The translations under genes and the position numbers were made by a program. Below, in pieces: positions 32,983 through 39,985 of a stretch of 39,985 nucleotides of DNA. Position 1 is the stretch's first letter, and each line of letters begins with the position of its first letter. The notes under the pieces were generated by a model that was given only the letters and a program-made list of their open reading frames with translations, did no database searches and was not told where the DNA came from. The stretch comes from Phycisphaerales bacterium (GTDB lineage Bacteria; Planctomycetota; Phycisphaerae; WQYP01): the NCBI GenBank assembly GCA_027313145.1, contig DAHVEJ010000014.1, forward strand, positions 1 through 39,985. Direction: 5' to 3'.

Positions 32983-33912
32983 TCAAGTTACGGTATCCGC
33001 ATCGGCTGCGGATGTCGTACCACCCGGATTGCTGTCCTGGGGGTCTGCCGTCTGGCTGTCGCGGGCGGCGGCATTGACACGCTGGAGGTAAACCGCAGAA
33101 CTTACGCTTAAGACTAATTGCAGTCGGGCGTGGACTTCTTCCATGCTCGGCGGGCGGTCGGACGGACGATTTTCCACACATTCAAGAATCAGGCGGGATA
33201 ACTGCGATGGTATCCGCGGATTAATTTCATGCGGTGGAATAAGCGTGCGCGAATCCACTCCGCTGGCACCGGCCTTCTTCTTGGGTATCACGGTTGGAAC
33301 ATGGCGATCGGTCACACACCAGTAAAGACTGGCACCGAAATTAAATATGTCGGTGGCCGGGGTCAGCGGCCCAAGGGCCACCTGTTCTGGCGCAATATAA
33401 TCCGGGGTACCTTGAATCCGATTTTTTACCGTACCAATGGCACAACTCTGGCCAAAGTCAATAATTTTACAATCATTATTTTGATTGATCATGATGTTGT
33501 TGGGTTTAATATCGGCGTGAACGTAACCCATCTTGTGCATCGCGGAAAGTCCCTCCGCCACACGGCAGGATATTTCAATCAGGGATTTCAGGCTTGCGGG
33601 GCGTTCGGTATCCAGAGACACGCCATCGAAAAGGTCCATCAGCAGATGTAATTCTGTGGTGGAGAGAAATTTTCTGCGACGAATAAGGCGATGACTTTTT
33701 CGCAAAACCGGATGAGTAAAATGACTGCTGATGGCATATTCCTGTTCCGCCTGTTCGAGAAAGCGGTCATCTTCGGGGCTGCGCCTTAGAACTCGTTTAA
33801 GCGCATAGACTTGGCGCGTACGGGTTTCACAAACCGCATAGATCGTGCTCCTGGCTCCATAACCCAGACAGGATAGCACTTCAAAGTCAGGAATTTCGGG
33901 TAGAACTTCCAT
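32983..33912 (-). CDS. Eukaryote-like Ser/Thr protein kinase
   Basis: A 309-residue soluble kinase. The glycine loop is LGYGARSTIYAV (about 17-28), VAIK-like ALKRV has the ATP-binding Lys, the catalytic loop is YVHADIKPNNIM, the metal site is IIDFG, and the activation segment ends GTPDYIAPEQ. The Arg before the catalytic Asp is Ala (HAD, not HRD), which makes it a non-RD kinase, usually not controlled by activation-loop phosphorylation. The domain ends at about residue 270, and the tail is Ala/Asp/Pro-rich and probably disordered (SQTADPQDSNPGG). No transmembrane helix is present, so it is cytoplasmic. The ATG at 33912 is chosen over the adjacent GTG at 33915. Confidence 0.9.
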   Translation of the reverse strand: MEVLPEIPDFEVLSCLGYGARSTIYAVCETRTRQVYALKRVLRRSPEDDRFLEQAEQEYAISSHFTHPVLRKSHRLIRRRKFLSTTELHLLMDLFDGVSLDTERPASLKSLIEISCRVAEGLSAMHKMGYVHADIKPNNIMINQNNDCKIIDFGQSCAIGTVKNRIQGTPDYIAPEQVALGPLTPATDIFNFGASLYWCVTDRHVPTVIPKKKAGASGVDSRTLIPPHEINPRIPSQLSRLILECVENRPSDRPPSMEEVHARLQLVLSVSSAVYLQRVNAAARDSQTADPQDSNPGGTTSAADADTVT

Positions 33913-34087
33913 CACCCAGATCGAGCCTTATTACAGAGTTCCTTCTTGCCGGCCGGCCAACAACGTCAACGCTCCGCCGCAGCAGCGTTCGAAGCTGCCG
34001 GGCATAATGCCCCCCAAACATGCGGTATAGTATTCGCTTTCGTTGCTATTTGCCAGCCCGAAAAGGTATGAGCGGGAATGCAGTGGC

Positions 34088-34804
34088 TCAACGCCGAAGC
34101 AGATGATGAAACTCACGGCCAAAGGCGCGCTCACGCGCGGTTGCCTGTCCGCGAATTTCCCACTGAAGTTTGACGCAGGAATTTGGAATATTCAAACGCC
34201 GCTCCAAGGCTTTGATGAGAGACACTGTGGAGCGTATCTGACTGCTGGAATAACCCCTGCGATTGATATCTCCGATGATACAGACACCCACGGCATTGGC
34301 ATAAGCAGAATAATGATGAGGTGTTAAATAAGGCCAGGAAAAATATGGTGCGGTAGATAATTGTTCCTGCCAGGCCAAGCCTCGTTGCACGTATCCGTCG
34401 GGGTTACCAAGGCCATTTCGGGCGTTATCCACCACAAAATGAAAATTAGCACCCTGCGTCATGTTCCCCGCATGTTGGGGCTTGATTGTTCCTCCTACAT
34501 CTTTGCCCTCCGAGAGCTCGGTTGCATTACCGGACAGGCCCCCGGATTGATAGACGATGATATAGTTCCAGCGGCCATTACGCAATGGGCCGGCTGCGCG
34601 GATAACGGAATTCCAATTTTGGGTGCTATTGGAAAGGTTCATCATGTAAGGGCCGGCGCTGGTAATGGGCTGCCCTTCCAGCAGCAGCAGCAGCCCCGCC
34701 GTTAATGCCAGCGTAGCCACAAGCGAAGACAGGACGGTAAAGACCCGGCGATGATTCACCGCCGAGGGCACTTTGCGGGAAGAAGTTTTGGAATTTGAAC
34801 CCAT
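34088..34804 (-). CDS. Membrane-anchored amidase-fold (PGRP/amidase_2) protein lacking zinc ligands
   Basis: A 238-residue protein: short basic tail, one transmembrane helix (about 23-44, VFTVLSSLVATLALTAGLLLLL) and an extracytoplasmic PGRP/amidase_2-like domain. Pieces of the fold are clear: NYIIVYQSG, NFHFVVDNARNG, DGYVQRGLAWQEQ, NAVGVCIIGDINRRGYSSSQIRS and LIKALERRLNIP. Compared from memory with T7 lysozyme (His17, His122, Cys130), the first ligand is Tyr in IIVYQS and the later AHHEV...C region reads LQWEIRGQAT, so all three zinc ligands appear lost. His in PHHYSAYANA is kept. It probably binds peptidoglycan without cutting it. The ATG at 34804 is preferred to TTG at 34816. Confidence 0.72.
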   Translation of the reverse strand: MGSNSKTSSRKVPSAVNHRRVFTVLSSLVATLALTAGLLLLLEGQPITSAGPYMMNLSNSTQNWNSVIRAAGPLRNGRWNYIIVYQSGGLSGNATELSEGKDVGGTIKPQHAGNMTQGANFHFVVDNARNGLGNPDGYVQRGLAWQEQLSTAPYFSWPYLTPHHYSAYANAVGVCIIGDINRRGYSSSQIRSTVSLIKALERRLNIPNSCVKLQWEIRGQATARERAFGREFHHLLRR

Positions 34805-35030
34805 AATTTTATACAATCCGTCCTACATGGATTCTATCGGCCCATAATTCAGTAAAACTTGAAAAATACTACAAATTTTCTGATATAGAATAGATTACTG
34901 TTTATTGTCGAAAATGCAATCAAACGCCGATATAAATGCCGGCGGATGTATCAAGGCCATCGCGCGGGCGGTGGATGAGGGGTGTCGACACGGGTGCACA
35001 GGGCATTTTGTTGGCCTATAATACCTTGTG

Positions 35031-35059
35031 TTGACGGTATTCTTTGCCGGCAATAAAGT
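35031..35059 (+). promoter_or_regulatory. Candidate promoter upstream of the membrane-anchored helical protein
   Basis: TTGACG (35031-35036), a 17-base spacer and TAAAGT (35054-35059) give a reasonable sigma-70 match, leaving a leader of about 120 bases before the start codon at 35186. Confidence 0.35.
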
Positions 35060-35140
35060 CGCAAGTATGCCGGCCTGACGTCGAGTGGGCTGGAAAAGCC
35101 CGTTTTCACCCCGCCGCCGCTGGGCTAATCGCCAGGACGT

Positions 35141-35177
35141 ACCTGGCAACCTGCGAACCAGGTTTTGCTTTTTTTTT
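35141..35177 (+). terminator. Attenuator-like hairpins and T-run before the start codon
   Basis: AACCTG (35148-35153) pairs with CAGGTT (35159-35164), and nine T residues fill 35169-35177. A competing stem is ACCTGG (35141-35146) with CCAGGT (35158-35163). GGAG of the ribosome-binding site begins at the next base after the T-run (35178). This fits a leader terminator or a control of translation for the gene at 35186. Confidence 0.38.
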
Positions 35178-35185
35178 GGAGATCG

Positions 35186-36214
35186 ATGCTTATGAACACG
35201 GAACATTTAATCAAACGATCTCGGTGGGTGAGTTTCATGGCTGCCTTGGCAGGCGTGGCTTGTCTGGTGGGAGGTCTGGTGGTGCTGGTGGCCGCATCGC
35301 AAGGCATTAAAACCGCCGCCGATACGCCGCAGGCCATAGCCGCGATGACGCCCGGATTTTTGCTGCTGGGGATCGGTGTTTTAATTGTGTCGCTGGCCAT
35401 TCTAAGTTATGTGGCTATGAGCCTAAAGATACAATCCATGAGCGACGATCATTGGCAATATGAGCAACTGCGCGGTGCCATGGAAACGCAGCGCCAACTG
35501 CTTGAGAGCATCCGGGATAGTGCCGGACTGTCTGATTCCGCCAAGCAAATTGCATATCGCCACAAAGACCGCGAAGCGCTGCGGCACGCCATTCGGGAGG
35601 ATATTGATAAAAACGATTACGACGGAGCCTATTGGCTGGCTGCGGAAATGGAACGGCGCTTCGGCAACCGGCAGGAAGCGGCGCAATTCCGTGACATGGT
35701 GGAAACCGCTCGCAAGGCATTTATTGAACGCGAAGTGCGCGAAGCCCTGGAACATTTTGACCAGTTGCTCAAGAAGTTTGACTGGGCCACGGCGGCACGG
35801 GAAATGGAACAACTCACGCGAACCTTCGCGGGCCATGCGGATGTGGTGCGTTTGCCGGAACGCATTCAGGCCGCTAAAGAAAATCATAAACGCACCTTGC
35901 TTAAAGAATGGAAAGATGCCGTCACCAAGGAAGATGTGGACCGCAGCGTGGAACTGCTCAAGCAGCTTGATCAATACCTGACCCCGGGCGAAGGCGAAGG
36001 GTTTAAAGAAATTGCCCGGGACGTGTTCAAGAAGCAGTTGCAGCAACTTGGCGTGCAATTCGCCCTGCAATGCAATGACAAGAATTGGGGCGAAGCTATC
36101 CGCATTGGGCAGCAGATCACGGATCAATTCCCCAATACCCGTATAGCCGCCGAAGTGCGGGAAGTTATGCCGTCGCTACGCGAAAAATTAAATCAGCCGG
36201 TAGGCGCGATTTAA
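35186..36214 (+). CDS. Two-helix membrane-anchored protein with a long alpha-helical domain, unknown function
   Basis: A 342-residue protein. Two transmembrane helices near the N-terminus (about 13-37 and 50-75) are followed by a long, charged, helical cytoplasmic region of about 260 residues. This region has repeated helix pairs resembling TPR-like units (for example AHIREDIDKNDYDGAYWLAAEMERRFGN, LEHFDQLLKKFDWATAAREMEQLTR and AIRIGQQITDQFPNTRIAAEV). I recognise no catalytic motif. GGAG at 35178-35181 serves the ATG at 35186 or the in-frame ATG at 35192. The gene lies 21 bases before fmt. The repeated XXFDWATAAREM-type pattern suggests a scaffold or protein-interaction role. Confidence 0.65.
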   Translation: MLMNTEHLIKRSRWVSFMAALAGVACLVGGLVVLVAASQGIKTAADTPQAIAAMTPGFLLLGIGVLIVSLAILSYVAMSLKIQSMSDDHWQYEQLRGAMETQRQLLESIRDSAGLSDSAKQIAYRHKDREALRHAIREDIDKNDYDGAYWLAAEMERRFGNRQEAAQFRDMVETARKAFIEREVREALEHFDQLLKKFDWATAAREMEQLTRTFAGHADVVRLPERIQAAKENHKRTLLKEWKDAVTKEDVDRSVELLKQLDQYLTPGEGEGFKEIARDVFKKQLQQLGVQFALQCNDKNWGEAIRIGQQITDQFPNTRIAAEVREVMPSLREKLNQPVGAI

Positions 36215-36235
36215 CGCCTGCGTTATGTTGATCGT

Positions 36236-37204
36236 ATGAAAACGCTTTTTCTTGGCTCCGGGGCTTTTGGCCTGCCTACGCTCAAAGCCCTGATCCAAAC
36301 GGGTCATGAAGTGGCAATGGTGGTCACACAACCGGATAAACCTGCGGGGCGGGGTCGCCACTGCACCCCTACGCCGATCGCCGCGTATGCGGCCGAGGTG
36401 GGGCTGTCGGTGTTGAAGACGGCCAACGTCAATAACCCCCAAGTACTTGCGGGGTTGCGTGCGGTTGCTCCGGATATTTTGGTGGTAATCGCGTTTGGCC
36501 AGAAAATCGCCGATGCTGTCCTGAATATGGCCCCCCATGGCGGGGTGAATCTTCACGCGTCACTGCTGCCGGCCTTTCGTGGAGCGGCACCCATTCAGCG
36601 GGCCATTCTTTCCGGCGAACATACCACCGGCATATCGGTAATTCGCGTAACAAATGTAATGGATGGCGGTGAAATCCTCGGACAGATTCCCACTGTGATA
36701 GGTGATAGCGAAACCGCGGGGGAACTGCATGATCGCTTGGCTGAATTGGGCGCGCCGCTGATGCAGGAGGTTCTCCGGCAGATCGAAGCCCAATGTGTCC
36801 GCGCCGCTATTCAGGATACCACACGTATTTCTCCAGCGCCAAAATTATCCAAAGACATGGCGCATGTGGACTTTAGTCAATCCGCGCGTCAGGTTTCCTG
36901 CCGCATCCGCGGACTTTCTCCCTGGCCGGGCTGCCTGGCGGATTTGCTCACACCTGACGGCGATGTTCGCGCGAAAGTATCGTTACTTAAATGCCGGGAA
37001 GGGGCCACCGGTCAACTGTCTGGAAAACCCGGGGAGGTGCTGCCCGGATTATTTATCGCCTGCGGAACCGGCACGATTGAACTATTAACCTTGCAACCGG
37101 TTGGCAAACGCCCCATGGATATGCGATCATTGGCTAATGGCTACGGTATTAAGGCTGGCTGGCGTCTGCAAAGCCGGCCGCCGCCGCCGGAAGGAGCTTC
37201 ATAA
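36236..37204 (+). CDS. fmt: Methionyl-tRNA formyltransferase
   Basis: Formylates the initiator Met-tRNA using 10-formyl-THF. The 322-residue length is normal. The catalytic formyltransferase domain has LFLGSGAFGLPTL, TQPDKPAGRGR, VVIAFGQKI, the active-site VNLHASLLPAFRGAAPIQRAI (Asn-His with Asp nearby in TNVMDGGEILGQ) and the C-terminal OB-like domain (about 205-320) with RGLSPWPGC. The stop shares one base with the start of the next gene. No def (peptide deformylase) gene is next to it, although the two are adjacent in many bacteria. Confidence 0.96.
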   Translation: MKTLFLGSGAFGLPTLKALIQTGHEVAMVVTQPDKPAGRGRHCTPTPIAAYAAEVGLSVLKTANVNNPQVLAGLRAVAPDILVVIAFGQKIADAVLNMAPHGGVNLHASLLPAFRGAAPIQRAILSGEHTTGISVIRVTNVMDGGEILGQIPTVIGDSETAGELHDRLAELGAPLMQEVLRQIEAQCVRAAIQDTTRISPAPKLSKDMAHVDFSQSARQVSCRIRGLSPWPGCLADLLTPDGDVRAKVSLLKCREGATGQLSGKPGEVLPGLFIACGTGTIELLTLQPVGKRPMDMRSLANGYGIKAGWRLQSRPPPPEGAS

Positions 37205-37827
37205 TGGATAAAAAACGGACAACACCGCCCGTGCGGAAAGATACGCTGGATGCCCTGAAAAATTTGGACAATTCCGAACCCCAGTTGCCAGCCAGTGCCG
37301 ACGACCCGCGCAGCGCAACGGGCTTTGTGGCTATGCTGGCGCAGGGCCATACGCAACCGGACGTTTTTTCCCCACTGGGTTCCATATTGGAAGCGGATAC
37401 GAAAGCCTCCCGCGGCAACGTCCCGCCGCCCCGCCCTCAACCTACGGCACTACCAAAATCACGAAATCATTTGACCGCGGAAATACCTGAAGCGAAAATC
37501 ATTGAACCCTTGGCTAACCAGAAAGCCAGTGTGGCGGCTGCACCAGCCGCGCCACGTCCCAAAGCCGCTCAGTCGCATGAGTGGTATCGCTTAGCTGTGC
37601 CGCTGATGCTGGTCATGGGAAGCCTGCTGGTGTTGCTCGGGTTTTGGGCGGTCGCCTCTTTGGCCGGTATGCCTAACGCACTGATTCCGCATGACCACTA
37701 TGGCAGCCGCTACCATGCCGCGATTTCACTGGCCTGGAAAATGCTGATCGCCCTGCCGATCGGCGCTATGCTCGACGCAATGGCCATCTATATGCTTATT
37801 TACGTGCGAAAACACCACAGAAAATAA
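37204..37827 (+). CDS. Small membrane protein of unknown function
   Basis: A 207-residue protein with a polar, Pro- and Ala-rich, probably disordered N-terminal region (1-125) and two transmembrane helices (about 131-155 and 176-200) joined by a loop with HDHYGSRYH. The C-terminus is basic (VRKHHRK), so the C-terminal end is likely cytoplasmic. It is coupled to fmt by a one-base overlap (TAATGG). I do not recognise the family; a role in the membrane linked to translation or the envelope is only a guess from position. Confidence 0.55.
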   Translation: MDKKRTTPPVRKDTLDALKNLDNSEPQLPASADDPRSATGFVAMLAQGHTQPDVFSPLGSILEADTKASRGNVPPPRPQPTALPKSRNHLTAEIPEAKIIEPLANQKASVAAAPAAPRPKAAQSHEWYRLAVPLMLVMGSLLVLLGFWAVASLAGMPNALIPHDHYGSRYHAAISLAWKMLIALPIGAMLDAMAIYMLIYVRKHHRK

Positions 37828-38039
37828 CCCCTAACCCGCCGACGCCGCTACGTCACGGTTCGAAACGCAGTGCTGCGACGGAAAAGCGGCACTTCGGCAC
37901 GCCAAGCGCAGAGCCAATCCTGCCGATGGAAAAACACATTGTACATTCAAACGACATGCCGCTTCCAACGCAACGCCGCCGCATTGACCCAATGTCGTTA
38001 AACAAAGGTGTCAGGTACCGTTAATTCAGCAAATTCGCA
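37828..38039. other. Intergenic region with a GGTGTCAGGTACC motif
   Basis: No gene in 212 bases. AAAGGTGTCAGGTACCG at 38004-38020 contains the palindrome GGTACC. Similar text recurs between genes in some planctomycete and related genomes as I recall, so it may be a remnant of a dispersed repeat. Only one copy is in this window. Confidence 0.3.
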
Positions 38040-38381
38040 TTATTGATGCGGATGCCGGGGCGGCACTGGGTCGTAGCCACCTTTTACAAAGGGATGGCAG
38101 CGCAGCAGCCGCTTGAGCGCCAAGATACTACCGCGCCATGGTCCGTGCTCCTTGACCGCTTGAAGGGCATACACGCTGCACGTAGGCTCATAGCGGCAGT
38201 GTCCGCCTAAAAAGGGGGACAACGTGACCTGATAAGCACGAATCAGCACCAGCAACGCATTTTCAAAGATCCGTGAAGCCGTTGTTCGTCGCGCCGGCTG
38301 CAGTGAGGATGAATCAGGTACGGCGGGAGTATCCGCTTCCGGCGAAGCTTGTGGCTCAGATGGATGTATCGGGTCTTGCAT
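38040..38381 (-). CDS. yidD: Membrane protein insertion efficiency factor YidD
   Basis: A 113-residue protein of the YidD family that assists YidC-dependent insertion. The family core is complete: [65 protein letters not shown], with the conserved Cys residues. The amphipathic N-terminal part ([14 protein letters not shown]) is typical. An extra acidic/Pro-rich stretch of about 40 residues precedes the core, unlike E. coli. The ATG at 38381 is preferred to the upstream in-frame starts that overlap the GNAT gene. No rnpA, rpmH or yidC is nearby, so the usual cluster is broken. It follows the GNAT gene by 16 bases. Confidence 0.92.
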   Translation of the reverse strand: MQDPIHPSEPQASPEADTPAVPDSSSLQPARRTTASRIFENALLVLIRAYQVTLSPFLGGHCRYEPTCSVYALQAVKEHGPWRGSILALKRLLRCHPFVKGGYDPVPPRHPHQ

Positions 38382-38397
38382 GTTTATCCCATATGGG

Positions 38398-38916
38398 TCA
38401 GATTGAATCAACGGGGAACACCATTTCGGTATAGGTTGTCTGAAACCCGAATTTCTCAAATAGCGCTTTGGCGGCGGTGTTTTTCTCGGCTGCCATCAGG
38501 CGCAATTGATTGACCCCCTTGTCATGTGCCCATTGTCGGGAATATTGAATCAAGGCATTGGCAATGCCGTGGCGGCGGGCATCAGGGCGCACCGCCAAGT
38601 CATGGATAAATGCATAATGGGTAAATTGATAAATTGGTATTTCCTGATTAATCGCGGCAGCCAGTCCGCCAAGGACTTCCGTCGAGGCTTCGGCGTGTTG
38701 CCTTTTGCGCCGCGCGATAATAAACAGCCAATCCGGATTGGCGCGATTGGTGGTAATCCATCGCATATATCGCTCTTGAATATCCGGTCTCAACGCCCAG
38801 CGCAAGGGCCAATATTGCTCGTGTTGCCGCTCTACCAGCAGAAACAACTCCACCAGTGCGGCAATATCCGATTCCGGCACCGGTACAATTTCCAAATCTG
38901 AGTAGTGTTGATCCAT
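38398..38916 (-). CDS. GNAT-family N-acetyltransferase
   Basis: A 172-residue acetyltransferase. The central acetyl-CoA motif is clear: [28 protein letters not shown] (about 105-132), matching V-x-P-x-x-R-x-x-G-I/V. The C-terminal strand has [31 protein letters not shown], the typical end of RimI-like GNATs (AxxLYxxxGF). The N-terminal half ([22 protein letters not shown]) is less conserved. Substrate is unknown. It lies directly upstream of yidD and probably shares a transcript with it. No strong ribosome-binding site precedes the ATG. Confidence 0.85.
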   Translation of the reverse strand: MDQHYSDLEIVPVPESDIAALVELFLLVERQHEQYWPLRWALRPDIQERYMRWITTNRANPDWLFIIARRKRQHAEASTEVLGGLAAAINQEIPIYQFTHYAFIHDLAVRPDARRHGIANALIQYSRQWAHDKGVNQLRLMAAEKNTAAKALFEKFGFQTTYTEMVFPVDSI

Positions 38917-39022
38917 GATATCGCACTGCCAAGTATACAGTTATTATGACATTCTATCCGTGAAGCGGCCCGATTGGCTAAACGGTCAGATAGGTTCGCC
39001 AGCTTTTCCGCAACTTCAGTTA

Positions 39023-39985
39023 TTATAGGGTTGATGCGATCAATCCTGATGGCGGGCGATCCGCCTTGGCGCTGGCCCAGTCTTTATTGGGTTTACTGCC
39101 CATGCGGAAATATAATTCACCGCCAGTGAGAATATCGGCATTGGTAAACCAGGCGCGGGTTAATTCGCGGCCATTGAGTTTGGCGCTTTGTATGTACATA
39201 TTATCATGCGAATTATTTTCCGCGATGATGGTAAAGGTGGTTCCTTTGGCGGGGTTATGAATCTTGGCGCGGTGAATGAGCGGACTGCCGATGATGTAAA
39301 CACCGGTAACCGCATTAACCGGATAAAAGCCCAATGCCCCTAAGGCAAAGCACGTGGAAATTTGGCCGCAATCATCATTGCCGGGAATTCCATTTGGGGT
39401 GTTGTTGTAAAGGCCCAGCACTTTGCGAATCCAATATTGCGTTTTCCATGCCGCACCGGCAAAGGGGTAGAGATACGGAATGTGGTTGCTGGGTTCATTG
39501 CCCTGGGCGTCCTGCCCTACCATGCCGCTGATGTCCGGCTGTGAATTCAGCACCATGGACGGGGCGGTGAACAGACCGTCCAGTTTGGCGATAAAGGCCT
39601 GGTCACCACCAAACAGGTCAGTAAGCCCCTGCACGTCCTGCATGACATTAAACGTGGCCTGCCAGGCGTCGGATTCGGTGTAGTCGGCGTGATATTGCCG
39701 GTCTGCAACAAACGGCGTGCGCCAGGAGCCATCTTCAAGCTTGCCGCGCATGAAACCTGTTTGCGGATCAAAAAGATTTTTATAGTTCTGCCCCAGCTTA
39801 TAAAACATTTTGGCGTCTGCATGTTTGCCCAGTAACTCCGCCATCGCCCCCACGCACCAATAGTCATACGCAAAATCCAGTGTGCGAGAAACACTTTGTG
39901 CCCCGGGGGCGGATGCCACATAGCCCAAGGTCCGGAATTGATGCTGCAACGCCTTGTTGTTATTCGCTGTGGCCCCCACCAGTGC
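39023..39985 (-). CDS. GH92 alpha-1,2-mannosidase, C-terminal part (continues beyond the window)
   Basis: A C-terminal fragment of at least 321 residues; the frame stays open at the window edge. The GH92 hallmark motifs of calcium-dependent alpha-mannosidases are present: YDYWCVGAMAELLGKHADA, ADYTESDAWQATF, EPSNHIPYLYPFAGAAWKTQ, GIPGNDDCGQISTCFALGALGFYPVNAVTGVYIIGSPL and the end strands AENNSHDNMYIQSAKLNGREL with WASAKADRP. The Asp-Asp of GNDDCGQ are catalytic or metal residues in the family and are kept. It probably removes alpha-mannose residues outside the cytoplasm; no signal peptide can be checked because the N-terminus lies outside. Confidence 0.93.
   Translation of the reverse strand, partial: ALVGATANNNKALQHQFRTLGYVASAPGAQSVSRTLDFAYDYWCVGAMAELLGKHADAKMFYKLGQNYKNLFDPQTGFMRGKLEDGSWRTPFVADRQYHADYTESDAWQATFNVMQDVQGLTDLFGGDQAFIAKLDGLFTAPSMVLNSQPDISGMVGQDAQGNEPSNHIPYLYPFAGAAWKTQYWIRKVLGLYNNTPNGIPGNDDCGQISTCFALGALGFYPVNAVTGVYIIGSPLIHRAKIHNPAKGTTFTIIAENNSHDNMYIQSAKLNGRELTRAWFTNADILTGGELYFRMGSKPNKDWASAKADRPPSGLIASTL

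Larger units (their letters stand above)
34805..35185. other. Divergent intergenic region between the amidase-like gene and a membrane protein gene
   Basis: No gene in about 380 bases. The left 120 bases, upstream of the minus-strand gene, are AT-rich. The right part carries a candidate promoter (35031-35059) and, directly before the next gene, an attenuator-like hairpin followed by nine T residues (35141-35177). Confidence 0.45.

Overview
The window looks like a chromosomal segment of a planctomycete, probably of the Phycisphaerae type. This is inferred from gene content: pectin/uronate-degrading enzymes, a truncated GH92 mannosidase, many secreted or lipid-anchored proteins of unknown function, a eukaryote-like Ser/Thr kinase, a PVC-type metallophosphoesterase, an EF-P whose tip has no lysine, and a tyrosine recombinase resembling planctomycetal integrases. 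No 16S gene is present, so the assignment is not proven.

Layout. At 0.2-2.3 kb are kduI and a GH105 hydrolase for unsaturated uronate sugars. At 2.4-6.0 kb (minus strand) is a tightly coupled Mla/MCE lipid-transport operon in the order HEAT lipoprotein, STAS protein, mlaE, mlaF, mlaD. It faces away from tRNA-Glu and efp (6.1-6.9 kb), which are followed by a DUF1189-like membrane protein. At 8.15-13.7 kb an AT-richer insertion carries only two genes, a primase-helicase and a tyrosine recombinase. It also holds many inverted repeats, helically phased short repeats and a dispersed TGTCCACAG motif. Imperfect att-like repeats bound it, and the right one overlaps the start codon of ribE. From 13.7 to 22.4 kb (plus strand) lie ribE-pdxA (ATGA overlap), hflX, a split altronate dehydratase (SAF domain plus catalytic protein), a GNAT, a PDZ protein, a PANK4-type DUF89 phosphatase and a beta-hydroxyacid dehydrogenase. 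At 22.6-29.6 kb (minus) are an old yellow enzyme, a heterodimeric ABC exporter with one degenerate ATP site, and a large secreted protein of unknown function. At 29.9-30.4 kb is ssrA (tmRNA) with its own promoter, a strong terminator and an unusually long tag. At 30.4-34.8 kb (minus) are a parvulin-type lipoprotein, a metallophosphoesterase, a Ser/Thr kinase and a peptidoglycan-amidase-fold protein without its zinc ligands. At 35.2-37.8 kb (plus) are a membrane-anchored helical protein, fmt and a small membrane protein. At 38.0-40 kb (minus) are yidD, a GNAT and the C-terminal part of a GH92 alpha-mannosidase that runs off the window.

How the genes connect. KduI and GH105 process unsaturated uronates released by polysaccharide lyases, and the split UxaA makes 2-keto-3-deoxygluconate from altronate, so both feed the same KDG route. 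The Mla genes, ABC exporter, parvulin lipoprotein and YidD all serve the cell envelope. The most unusual region is the small integrated element at 8.15-13.7 kb. It looks like a minimal replicon or satellite: one integrase, one PrimPol-helicase and about 1 kb of structured non-coding DNA that could be its origin.
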